This document shows, piece by piece, positions 1-5,058 of a DNA stretch of 7,347 nt (positions are counted from its first letter, which is position 1; every line of letters starts with the position of its first letter). Source of the stretch: Methanobrevibacter sp. (GTDB lineage Archaea > Methanobacteriota > Methanobacteria > Methanobacteriales > Methanobacteriaceae); the NCBI GenBank assembly GCA_009784145.1, contig WRCI01000082.1:1-7347 (forward strand), given 5' to 3'. The notes under the pieces are model-generated. The model worked only from the letters and a program-made list of their open reading frames with translations, made no database searches and was not told the origin of the DNA. The translations under genes and the position numbers were made by a program.

Positions 1-240
1 AGTAGCAATTTCAATTTTTTCTTCTTTTATTCCTTTTTTTATTCCTTTTTTTATTCCTCTTTCTATTCCTCTTTTTTCTCTTTCATTTAGTATACTTTTT
101 TGTTCCATTTCTTTTATTTTGTAGGTCATGTAGATGTTGTATGTGTCTTCGTCTTGTAGTGCTTCTTCTATTTTTTTAAATGCTTCACCTATTCCTTCAT
201 TTCCCATTTTAACAATCTCCTTTTTCATGAATTGTTTCAT
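1..240 (-). pseudogene. 5'-truncated duplicate of the Rpn nuclease C-terminal region (runs off the left edge)
   Basis: The minus strand is open from an ATG at 240 to the window edge, 80 codons. An in-frame TAG at 244-246 blocks any upstream extension. The translation (MKQFMKKEIVKMGNEG... to ...KEEKIEIAT) matches residues from about 230 to 302 of the neighbouring Rpn protein nearly residue for residue, including the segment from IGEAFKKIEEALQDEDTY onward. The nuclease domain is absent. A 5-base deletion relative to the full copy, near 225-233, puts the remaining upstream bases (which would read IDNET) out of frame. Four Gly-Ile-[KE]-[KR]-type tetrapeptides replace the GIKK-GMEK-GMEK of the full copy. 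It is either a remnant of a duplicated gene or, because it keeps a Shine-Dalgarno site and ATG, a stand-alone gene for the C-terminal domain. The last residues lie outside the window. Confidence 0.75.
28..75. repeat. 12-base tandem repeat, four units
   Basis: The units at 28-39 and 40-51 are identical (tattcctttttt). Those at 52-63 and 64-75 are one- or two-base variants. On the minus strand each unit encodes a Gly-Ile-[Lys/Glu]-[Lys/Arg] tetrapeptide in the charged C-terminal linker. The duplicate at 432-467 has three units with different variants, which points to slippage after duplication. Confidence 0.85.
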
Positions 241-325
241 TATCTATAGAAAATAATTAGTTAATTGTATAATTTAATTGTGAATTATTCATTGGTTTTA
301 TGGGGAAAATTTCTTTTTACACTAT

Positions 326-613
326 TTATAGTTTTTCAATGATTTTTGGATTCAATTTTGTGGTTTTAGCTATGTATTCAATACTATGCCCGTCGTTTTT
401 CAGGATAGTAGCAATTTCAATTTTTTCTTTTTCCATTCCTTTTTCCATTCCTTTTTTTATTCCTTTTTCTTCTTTTATTTTTTCTCTTTCGTGCATTATG
501 TTTTTTTGTTCCATTTCTTTTATTTTGTAGGTCATGTAGATGTCGTATGTGTCTTCGTCTTGTAGTGCTTCTTCTATTTTTTTAAATGCTTCACCTATTC
601 CTTCATTTCCCAT
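326..613 (-). CDS. Possible intragenic C-terminal small protein within the Rpn gene (RpnS-like)
   Basis: An in-frame ATG at 613 (residue 234 of the long protein) is preceded on the minus strand by AAAGGAGA at 622-629, with 9 bases between GGAG and ATG. Translation from here would give a 95-residue protein made only of the charged C-terminal domain. For E. coli Rpn proteins, an internally started C-terminal product is known to act as an antitoxin against the full nuclease. Applying that to this archaeal gene is inference. The same site is kept in the truncated duplicate (ATG at 207, GGAG at 217-220). The Shine-Dalgarno match is notable because the long form has none. The alternative is a chance purine run in a Lys/Glu-rich coding stretch. 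Confidence 0.35.
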   Translation of the reverse strand: MGNEGIGEAFKKIEEALQDEDTYDIYMTYKIKEMEQKNIMHEREKIKEEKGIKKGMEKGMEKEKIEIATILKNDGHSIEYIAKTTKLNPKIIEKL

Positions 614-1312
614 TTTAACAATCTCCTTTCTCATTTCATGACTTGTTTCATTATCAATAAAAAGTAAGTATTCTAATTCATTACTCATACTCATATATTT
701 TTTATGGTTTTTTGTTTTTAAATATTTTTTCATTTTATTATATAATGGTAATTGTCTGACTTTAGGCATTTCCAAAGTATGGATTTCTATTTTATCTGTA
801 AGTTCTTCATGAATATTGAGATTCTTATTATTTATTGTGAAAATATTATGGTATAATGGTGATTTCAAGAACTTAAAGTCACATATAGCTATCACTATAG
901 CCTTTTTTGCTTTGTCGTAGTTTTCTCCTTTCTGTATGGAGGATGTTATCATTTTAGATCCGTAAGTTAATAACCTTGCTTCAAAGTCAGAGGTACGATT
1001 TTGCTGAACTTCTATAATTATCTTTTTATCACAAGTTGTTTTAAGATGACAATCAAAAAAAGAACCTTTTTTGCCTTCAATGTCTGGTGGCATCTTAGTA
1101 TCTACTGATATTATATTTCCTTCAATATCTATTCCTAAAGTTTCTAGTAAACCTCTTTGTTGTGTTTTATTATCTTCACCAACCATATACACTGAAAACC
1201 AGAAATCTTCCATAGAATTATAAGTATCTACAGTGAAACCTTCTTTAGAATAATTTTCTTTTTTAGAATTATTTTCATTCTTATTTTGTGATTTTATTAA
1301 ATTTTCTTTCAT
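326..1312 (-). CDS. Rpn family PD-(D/E)XK nuclease / putative transposase
   Basis: 328 residues. After a Lys/Asn-rich start (1-24), the protein shows the layout of the Rpn / PD-(D/E)XK 'nuclease family transposase' group. D87 sits in a G-x-F-F-D context, followed by a beta strand ending in I-I-I-E-V-Q-Q with E101 and Q103, the ExQ variant of the nuclease ExK motif. An Arg-Leu-x-x-Tyr-x-x-K segment follows near 113-120. The C-terminal part (about 234-328) is highly charged, with GIKK-GMEK-GMEK repeats at 284-295 and a closing helix pair (IEYIAKTTKLNPKIIEKL) typical of the family. Bacterial Rpn proteins are DNA endonucleases linked to recombination and phage defence; activity here is inferred. 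The ATG at 1312 has no Shine-Dalgarno site, but a TATA-like box about 28 bases upstream suggests a leaderless transcript. The C-terminal coding part is duplicated at 1-252. Family assignment is firm, function less so. Confidence 0.85.
   Translation of the reverse strand: MKENLIKSQNKNENNSKKENYSKEGFTVDTYNSMEDFWFSVYMVGEDNKTQQRGLLETLGIDIEGNIISVDTKMPPDIEGKKGSFFDCHLKTTCDKKIIIEVQQNRTSDFEARLLTYGSKMITSSIQKGENYDKAKKAIVIAICDFKFLKSPLYHNIFTINNKNLNIHEELTDKIEIHTLEMPKVRQLPLYNKMKKYLKTKNHKKYMSMSNELEYLLFIDNETSHEMRKEIVKMGNEGIGEAFKKIEEALQDEDTYDIYMTYKIKEMEQKNIMHEREKIKEEKGIKKGMEKGMEKEKIEIATILKNDGHSIEYIAKTTKLNPKIIEKL
407..663. repeat. Direct repeat, copy 2, inside the Rpn gene (partner at 1-252)
   Basis: This is the in-gene partner of the copy at 1-252 and covers roughly residues 217-302 of the Rpn-type protein. 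It includes a three-unit 12-base tract at 432-467. The intact frame here suggests it is the parental copy. Confidence 0.9.
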
Positions 1313-1336
1313 ATGTAATAATATTTTTTTAGATAC

Positions 1337-1344
1337 TATTTAAA
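1337..1344 (-). promoter_or_regulatory. Candidate TATA box of the Rpn gene (leaderless start)
   Basis: On the minus strand the box reads TTTAAATA. Its centre lies about 28 bases before the ATG at 1312. Archaeal transcription usually starts about 26 bases after the TATA centre, which places the start within a few bases of the ATG. The absence of any Shine-Dalgarno site agrees with a leaderless mRNA. The surrounding DNA is very AT-rich, so a chance match is possible. Confidence 0.4.
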
Positions 1345-1505
1345 GTTTTTCTTTTAATAAGCTTTATTTTAACTTTAAAGAGTAATTTTCAGTTAATAGT
1401 GTAATTTTAGTATTATAGTGTAATTTTTTAATAAAATAAGAATTAATTTTAATTTAAACAATTTTTCATAAAAGGAAAATTATTTTTAAAAATAGAATTA
1501 TTTTT

Positions 1506-1651
1506 AAAAGTAGTATTTTTTATAAAGTAAGTAATTATTTTTGAAAAATTATATTAATTAAAAGTAGTATTTTTTATAAAGTAAGTAATTATTTTTAAAA
1601 GTAGAATTATTTTTAAAAGTAGTATTTTTTATAAAGTAAGTAATTATTTTT
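1506..1651. repeat. Three identical 37-base direct repeats
   Basis: Copies at 1506-1542, 1560-1596 and 1615-1651 are identical by eye over 37 bases, each starting AAAAGTAGTATT and ending AAGTAATTATTTTT. The gaps are 17 and 18 bases, giving a period of 54-55. The second gap (AAAAGTAGAATTATTTTT) resembles a shortened repeat, and a similar short unit precedes copy 1. The array therefore looks built from related sub-units. It is not a CRISPR: the gaps are too short and not unique. Confidence 0.9.
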
Positions 1652-1703
1652 ATAAGTAAAGTTATTTATAAAATAAGAACGATTTTCAATTTAAATAACT
1701 GTT

Positions 1704-1865
1704 TCATTTATTTAATATATCCAGAAAATATTCAATAGCTTTTACATTCTTTTCAGCTAATTTTTCAAGTTTTTCTTTTTCTTTATCAGTAGCTATTAAT
1801 CCTTCAACTAGATTATTTATTCTCTCTTCTTCTCTTATATTTTCTAAAAATTCTATAAAATCCAC
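1704..1865 (-). CDS. Small charged hypothetical protein (53 aa)
   Basis: A GTG-initiated frame on the minus strand, starting MDFIEFLENIREEERINNLV and ending AIEYFLDILNK, terminated by TGA at 1704-1706. It is rich in Glu, Lys, Leu and Ile, with no Cys, Pro, Trp or His, and its spacing of hydrophobic residues suggests one or two amphipathic helices or a short coiled coil. No transmembrane segment. The family is not recognised. It begins 27 bases after the stop of the TGT/ArcS-like gene on the same strand, so co-transcription is likely. The start is uncertain: a second GTG at 1874 is in frame three codons upstream, with a TGA just before it, and neither has a strong Shine-Dalgarno site. The protein-like composition supports a real gene, but it is short. 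Confidence 0.5.
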   Translation of the reverse strand: MDFIEFLENIREEERINNLVEGLIATDKEKEKLEKLAEKNVKAIEYFLDILNK

Positions 1866-1892
1866 TTTAACCACTCATATTTAATTTTATAT

Positions 1893-2648
1893 TCAATACA
1901 ATTGAGTATACTTTTGCAGGTAATCTTGATGATATTTATCTAAGATTTTAAGAGCCGAAGCTATTTGAGGGCTTGTAACTCCTCTTTCTTCTACAAGGTT
2001 TCTAAGGGTTTTATTTTTCATATGTTCTCTTGTTTCTCTTAAAACAAAATCAATTGTATGTTTATTACAAGTAGCTATTTGTTCTTGATTCATTTCATAT
2101 ATATTATATACTTCAAGGTCATAGTTTTTAGTAGTTGTCATCATTACATTTAAATAGCTATAATATTCATCTGCCCCAGATAAAAATCCATCGATTCCCA
2201 TATAGCTAAGAAGTGGAATAAATGAACATTCTGCAAATGTGAATATTAAGCACATACTTGGTTTAATATTTTCTCTAATAGCTATTGTCATGTTTACAAG
2301 GTCTCGTGGATGAAGAAGTAAATTATCACCATTAGCTATTATAAGACCATTGTATCCTAAGGATTCTAATTCTTTGGCACATTGGATTCTAAGATCAATA
2401 TATTTTGATCCTTGTATAACAGCTATATCACAGTCTGGATTTTTTTCTTTTTCTTCTTTTGCTAATTCAATAGTTTTTCTAACACTCCACTCTGCAATCT
2501 CTCTATCAACATTATAAGCTGAAGGTTCATCTTTAGCTACTCGTGTGTTAGAATCTTTTTCATTGAATATGTTTGGAGTTAGAGTTTCTCCAAGTTTTCC
2601 AAGTCTTCCAGGACCATCATGATCTTTTATTTCAAATTTTGTTTTCAT
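1893..2648 (-). CDS. TGT/ArcS-superfamily protein, short and probably non-catalytic (archaeosine pathway relative)
   Basis: 251 residues. The start (FEIKDHDGPGRLGKL...TPNIF, 5-28) resembles the N-terminus of archaeal tRNA-guanine transglycosylases and archaeosine synthase ArcS. Further matches to that barrel are IQGSKYIDLRIQCAKEL (78-94, compare QGG-x-Y-x-DLR) and YMGIDGFLSGADEYYSYL (149-166, compare GxDLFDSASYxLYA). The C-terminal helix TLRNLVEERG and the following SALKILDKYHQDYL also fit. At the position of the catalytic Asp in FDSASY there is Leu156. The DSGGFQ-type loop and the CxCxxC zinc site of transglycosylases are not seen, nor are ArcS C-terminal domains. Known members exchange guanine-15 of tRNA or convert preQ0 to archaeosine; this one probably has another or accessory role. 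The start is supported by AAAAGGA (2654-2660 on the minus strand), 5 bases before ATG. Confidence 0.6.
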   Translation of the reverse strand: MKTKFEIKDHDGPGRLGKLGETLTPNIFNEKDSNTRVAKDEPSAYNVDREIAEWSVRKTIELAKEEKEKNPDCDIAVIQGSKYIDLRIQCAKELESLGYNGLIIANGDNLLLHPRDLVNMTIAIRENIKPSMCLIFTFAECSFIPLLSYMGIDGFLSGADEYYSYLNVMMTTTKNYDLEVYNIYEMNQEQIATCNKHTIDFVLRETREHMKNKTLRNLVEERGVTSPQIASALKILDKYHQDYLQKYTQLY

Positions 2649-2947
2649 ATAATTCCTTTTAATTATTGAATATTTAATAAGATTTTAAATTTAATTTAAT
2701 ATAATAATATAATAGATTTTAAATTTAATATAAAATTATAATAGGTTTTAAATTAATAGATTTTATATTATTTTATTATATATTCTTATATACTATTATA
2801 ATTTTATTTATATATTTTTTTATATAAATTATTATATATCTTTATTTTAAAATTAAAGATAAATAATAAGTATAAATATTAAATAAATATATATTTTTAA
2901 TAAAAAACAAATATAAATAAATATATAGGGAATAATATATAAAAAAA

Positions 2948-3040
2948 CTATATAAAAGTATTATATAAGTAAATAAAGCTATATAAAGATACAATATAAA
3001 TAAAAAAGACTATATAAAGATACAATATATCTAAATAAAA
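2948..3040. repeat. 31-base tandem repeat, three units
   Basis: Units at 2948-2978, 2979-3009 and 3010-3040 all start CTATATAAA. The second and third share their first 20 bases exactly (CTATATAAAGATACAATATA); the first is more diverged. The units carry TATATAAA, which resembles an archaeal TATA box, but no gene start lies at a suitable distance. Confidence 0.75.
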
Positions 3041-3086
3041 ATAAATTTATAAATAAAAGTAATATAAATAGATTTTAAACAAGTAT

Positions 3087-3126
3087 AGCTAAAATTTAGC
3101 TTTCACAACCACATATTCAAAGTGGT
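3087..3126. promoter_or_regulatory. Two short inverted repeats upstream of the hdrC promoter
   Basis: AGCTAAA at 3087-3093 and TTTAGCT at 3095-3101 form a perfect palindrome around one A. ACCAC at 3108-3112 and GTGGT at 3122-3126 form a second, with a 9-base gap. This is the least AT-biased part of the spacer and ends about 40 bases before the hdrC TATA box. It could be a regulator-binding site. No known factor is assigned. Confidence 0.35.
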
Positions 3127-3162
3127 GCCTTTTAGGTTACAGTTTAGAAAAATTTAGTAAGC

Positions 3163-3170
3163 TTTATATA
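3163..3170 (+). promoter_or_regulatory. TATA box of the hdrCB operon
   Basis: TTTATATA matches the archaeal TATA consensus and lies in a 14-base perfect palindrome, CTTTATATATAAAG, at 3162-3175. The predicted transcription start is near 3193, giving a leader of about 55 bases before the ATG at 3248. Symmetry of the box means direction is set by flanking elements, which are not clear here. Confidence 0.5.
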
Positions 3171-3201
3171 TAAAGTTTTTCCAATTATAATTAAGGATTT
3201 G

Positions 3202-3224
3202 AAATAAGTGTCAAGCACTTATTT
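3202..3224 (+). promoter_or_regulatory. Perfect hairpin in the hdrC leader
   Basis: AAATAAGTG (3202-3210) and CACTTATTT (3216-3224) are exact reverse complements around TCAAG, giving a 9-pair stem and 5-base loop. It lies between the predicted transcription start and the Shine-Dalgarno site AAGGTG at 3235-3240. It may be an RNA stem affecting stability or translation, or a DNA operator just downstream of the promoter. Confidence 0.5.
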
Positions 3225-3247
3225 ATGATTATCCAAGGTGTGTTTTC

Positions 3248-4114
3248 ATGTCTGTTTTTAAACGTCTAAAAGCCCTTTTTACAGGGTCACAAAATGAAGT
3301 AGTTGAGGATATTTCTGATGAACAGGTGTTGGATCAGAATAAATCAGATAAACCAGCTGATTTGAAACCTAAACAGGCAAACTCAAATACAAAAGTAGAA
3401 AAAAAAGCTGATTCTTCTTCAAGTGAAAAAACTGAAGCTAAAAAAATTGAAGTAGCAGAAGTTGAAGAAAGTTCTTCAAAAGAAACTAAAGAAGAAAAAG
3501 TTAAAGATACTAAAAAAGAGAATGTTAAAAATACTAAAGAAGAAAAAGGAGATAATATGACTCTATTAAATACTGATGAAAATAAATTAACATTAGCTGA
3601 TGTTGATCCAGATTTCACTGCAGTTTTTAAAAATGCAGGAATAGATTCTGTAGAAATTTGTTTCCAATGTGGTACTTGTAGTGGTGGATGTCCTTCTGGA
3701 AGAAGAACTCCTTACAGAGTAAGACAATTAGTTAGGAAATGTTTAATGGGATTAAAAAATGATGTAATCACTGATGATGCATTATGGATGTGTACTACTT
3801 GTTACACTTGCCAAGAAAGATGTCCTCGCGAAATTAAAATCGTAGAAATCGTCAAAATGGCAAGGAATATTGCTGCACAAAATGGATTTATGGCTGATGC
3901 ACATAAAGCTACTGGCTCTTTTGTTATAAAAACTGGTCACGGTGTACCAATTAACGATGCAACTATGGAACTTAGAAAAAGAGTTGGACTTGACGAATTA
4001 CCACCAACTGTACATTCATTCCCAGAAGCTTTAGAAGAAGTAAGAAAAATCTGTGAAGTCACTGGATTCAATGACTTAATTGGATTTAACAAAGAAACTG
4101 GAGAGCTTGAATAA
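3248..4114 (+). CDS. hdrC: CoB-CoM heterodisulfide reductase subunit C, with long N-terminal extension
   Basis: 288 residues from the first ATG, preceded by AAGGTG 7 bases upstream. Residues 104-288 form a canonical HdrC of 185 residues. Two [4Fe-4S] motifs are complete: C138-x2-C141-x2-C144-x3-C148-P and C182-x2-C185-x2-C188-x3-C192-P. The conserved SFVIKTGHGVPINDAT segment and the GELE end follow. HdrC is cytoplasmic and passes electrons between HdrA and HdrB during reduction of CoM-S-S-CoB, coupled to flavin-based bifurcation with the MvhADG hydrogenase or formate dehydrogenase. The first 103 residues are not part of the usual protein. A basic amphipathic start (MSVFKRLKALFTGS) is followed by a Lys/Glu/Ser/Asp-rich low-complexity tail with three 8-residue repeats (77-100). 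The ATG at 3557 (residue 104) has its own ribosome binding site, so both long and canonical forms may be made. hdrB starts 22 bases downstream. Confidence 0.95.
   Translation: MSVFKRLKALFTGSQNEVVEDISDEQVLDQNKSDKPADLKPKQANSNTKVEKKADSSSSEKTEAKKIEVAEVEESSSKETKEEKVKDTKKENVKNTKEEKGDNMTLLNTDENKLTLADVDPDFTAVFKNAGIDSVEICFQCGTCSGGCPSGRRTPYRVRQLVRKCLMGLKNDVITDDALWMCTTCYTCQERCPREIKIVEIVKMARNIAAQNGFMADAHKATGSFVIKTGHGVPINDATMELRKRVGLDELPPTVHSFPEALEEVRKICEVTGFNDLIGFNKETGELE
3476..3547 (+). repeat. 24-base in-frame tandem repeat in the hdrC extension
   Basis: Three 24-base units, 3476-3499, 3500-3523 and 3524-3547, encode SKETKEEK, VKDTKKEN and VKNTKEEK. The last unit ends directly before the GGAG that serves the internal start. 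This suggests the extension lengthened by tandem duplication. Confidence 0.75.
3543..3559 (+). promoter_or_regulatory. Internal ribosome binding site and ATG for canonical-length HdrC
   Basis: AAAAAGGAG at 3543-3551 is followed after 5 bases by an in-frame ATG at 3557-3559. Translation from here starts MTLLNTDENKLTL, the position where ordinary methanogen HdrC proteins begin, and gives 185 residues. The site is at least as good as the one in front of the long form. Confidence 0.6.
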
Positions 4115-4124
4115 GTTTTTTACT

Positions 4125-4130
4125 GGAGGA
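4125..4130 (+). promoter_or_regulatory. Ribosome binding site deciding the hdrB start
   Basis: GGAGGA lies 6 bases before the ATG at 4137. The frame is open further upstream to a TTG at 4080, but that would overlap hdrC and add residues absent from HdrB proteins. The ATG at 4137 is therefore chosen. Confidence 0.9.
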
Positions 4131-4136
4131 ATAAAA

Positions 4137-5042
4137 ATGGAAATCGCATATTTCTTAGGTTGTATTATGAACAACCGTTATCCTGGTATTGAAAAAGCAA
4201 CAAGAATTTTATTTGATAAACTTGATATAGAACTCAAAGACATGGAAGGAGCTTCCTGTTGTCCTGCTCCTGGTGTATTTGGTTCTTTTGATAAAAAAAC
4301 TTGGGCTTCTATCGCTGCTCGTAACATTACTATTGCAGAAGATATGGGCTCTGACATAATGACTGAATGTAATGGATGTTTTGGATCCTTATTTGAAACC
4401 AACCATATGTTAAAACATGATGATGAAATGAAAAATGAAATCAATGAAGTTTTAGCTGAAGCAGGTAGAGAATTCAAAGGAACCATTGATGTAAACCATT
4501 TTGCTCAAATTTTATACAATGATGTTGGTCTTGACAAACTTGGAGAATTAGTTGCAAACCCATTAAATTTAAATGTAGCTGTTCACTATGGATGCCACTT
4601 TTTAAGACCATCTGCAGAAATTCAAATTGATAACGCAGAAAAACCAACTATTTTAGATGAATTAGTAGAAACTACTGGTGCTAAATCCATACCTTACAAA
4701 GACAAAATGATGTGCTGTGGTGCAGGTGGAGGATTAAGATCCAGAGACATAGATGTAACTGCAAGTTTCACTAAAGAAAAACTAGATAACATGACTGCAG
4801 CAGGCGTCGATGCTATTGTAGAAGTTTGTCCATTCTGTCACTTACAATTTGATGTAGGTCAAACTGAAGTAAACAAAATGTACGGTACTGACTTCTCAAT
4901 ACCTGTTTTCCATTTAGCTCAATTATTAGGATTAGCTATGGGATTAGGTGCTGATGAGTTAACTCTAGATTCTCACTTAATAGATGCTGCTCCAGCTCTT
5001 GCAAAAATAGTTGAAGAAGCTGATAAATCTGCTGGAGAATAA
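4137..5042 (+). CDS. hdrB: CoB-CoM heterodisulfide reductase subunit B
   Basis: 301 residues. HdrB is the catalytic subunit that binds and cleaves the CoM-S-S-CoB heterodisulfide using two non-cubane [4Fe-4S] clusters, one in each of two CCG domains. Both cysteine sets are complete: C9, C41, C42, C78, C81 (C-x31-CC-x35-C-x2-C) and C153, C193, C194, C231, C234. These are the same positions I recall from the structurally characterised HdrB. The protein starts MEIAYFLGCIMNNRYPGIEK, with no extension. Length is normal for the family and it is cytoplasmic. It is co-transcribed with hdrC (22-base gap) and followed by a hairpin cluster. hdrA and the hydrogenase genes are not in the window, which is usual for Methanobacteriales, where hdrBC and hdrA are at separate loci. 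Confidence 0.97.
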   Translation: MEIAYFLGCIMNNRYPGIEKATRILFDKLDIELKDMEGASCCPAPGVFGSFDKKTWASIAARNITIAEDMGSDIMTECNGCFGSLFETNHMLKHDDEMKNEINEVLAEAGREFKGTIDVNHFAQILYNDVGLDKLGELVANPLNLNVAVHYGCHFLRPSAEIQIDNAEKPTILDELVETTGAKSIPYKDKMMCCGAGGGLRSRDIDVTASFTKEKLDNMTAAGVDAIVEVCPFCHLQFDVGQTEVNKMYGTDFSIPVFHLAQLLGLAMGLGADELTLDSHLIDAAPALAKIVEEADKSAGE

Positions 5043-5058
5043 ATAGAGTTTTCTTTAT

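Larger units (their letters stand above)
1..252. repeat. Direct repeat, copy 1 (partner at 407-663)
   Basis: These bases align with 407-663 at an offset of 406. Near 225-233 this copy lacks 5 bases, after which the offset becomes 411. From about 96 to 219 the copies differ at only a few positions. They diverge most in the 12-base repeat tract at 28-75. The copy is cut by the window edge, so the repeat probably continues leftward. It is a tandem duplication of the 3' part of the Rpn-type gene. Confidence 0.92.
1313..1703. other. AT-rich spacer with repeats, no gene seen
   Basis: No convincing reading frame on either strand. Apart from the three 37-base repeats, a looser pair is visible: a segment beginning ATAAAATAAGAA near 1431 recurs in altered form near 1670, both ending in TTTCAT. 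The right end abuts the stop of the small gene at 1704. Confidence 0.7.
2649..3247. other. Divergent AT-rich intergenic region upstream of hdrC
   Basis: About 600 bases between the minus-strand TGT/ArcS-like gene and hdrC. No gene is supported. From 2649 to 2900 it is almost pure A/T, with loosely repeated GATTTTAAAT-type motifs at 2681, 2715, 2744 and 2759. A 31-base array fills 2948-3040. The last 175 bases are less biased and hold inverted repeats, the hdrC TATA box and the leader hairpin. Confidence 0.75.

Noticed and set aside
300..530. 76-codon plus-strand frame (MGKISFYTIYSF...)
   Set aside because: It is the reverse of the Lys/Glu-rich C-terminus of the Rpn gene, giving an artificial Phe/Ser/Ile-rich translation, with no ribosome binding site.
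1506..1651. CRISPR-like array
   Set aside because: The repeats are regular, but the gaps are only 17-18 bases, AT-rich and partly copies of the repeat itself. No cas gene is present.
3075..3150. tRNA or small RNA gene in the less AT-biased patch upstream of hdrC
   Set aside because: No cloverleaf, T-loop motif or box A/B-like structure could be built. Only two short inverted repeats are present.
3334..3618. 94-codon minus-strand frame inside hdrC
   Set aside because: It lies opposite the low-complexity extension of HdrC; its Ser/Phe-rich composition is the mirror of Lys/Glu/Ser codons.
4080..4136. Upstream TTG start for hdrB
   Set aside because: It would overlap hdrC and add 19 residues not seen in HdrB. 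The ATG at 4137 has GGAGGA at the right distance.
4178..4486. 102-codon minus-strand frame inside hdrB
   Set aside because: It is fully antisense to the conserved HdrB coding region, has no supporting signal and resembles no family.
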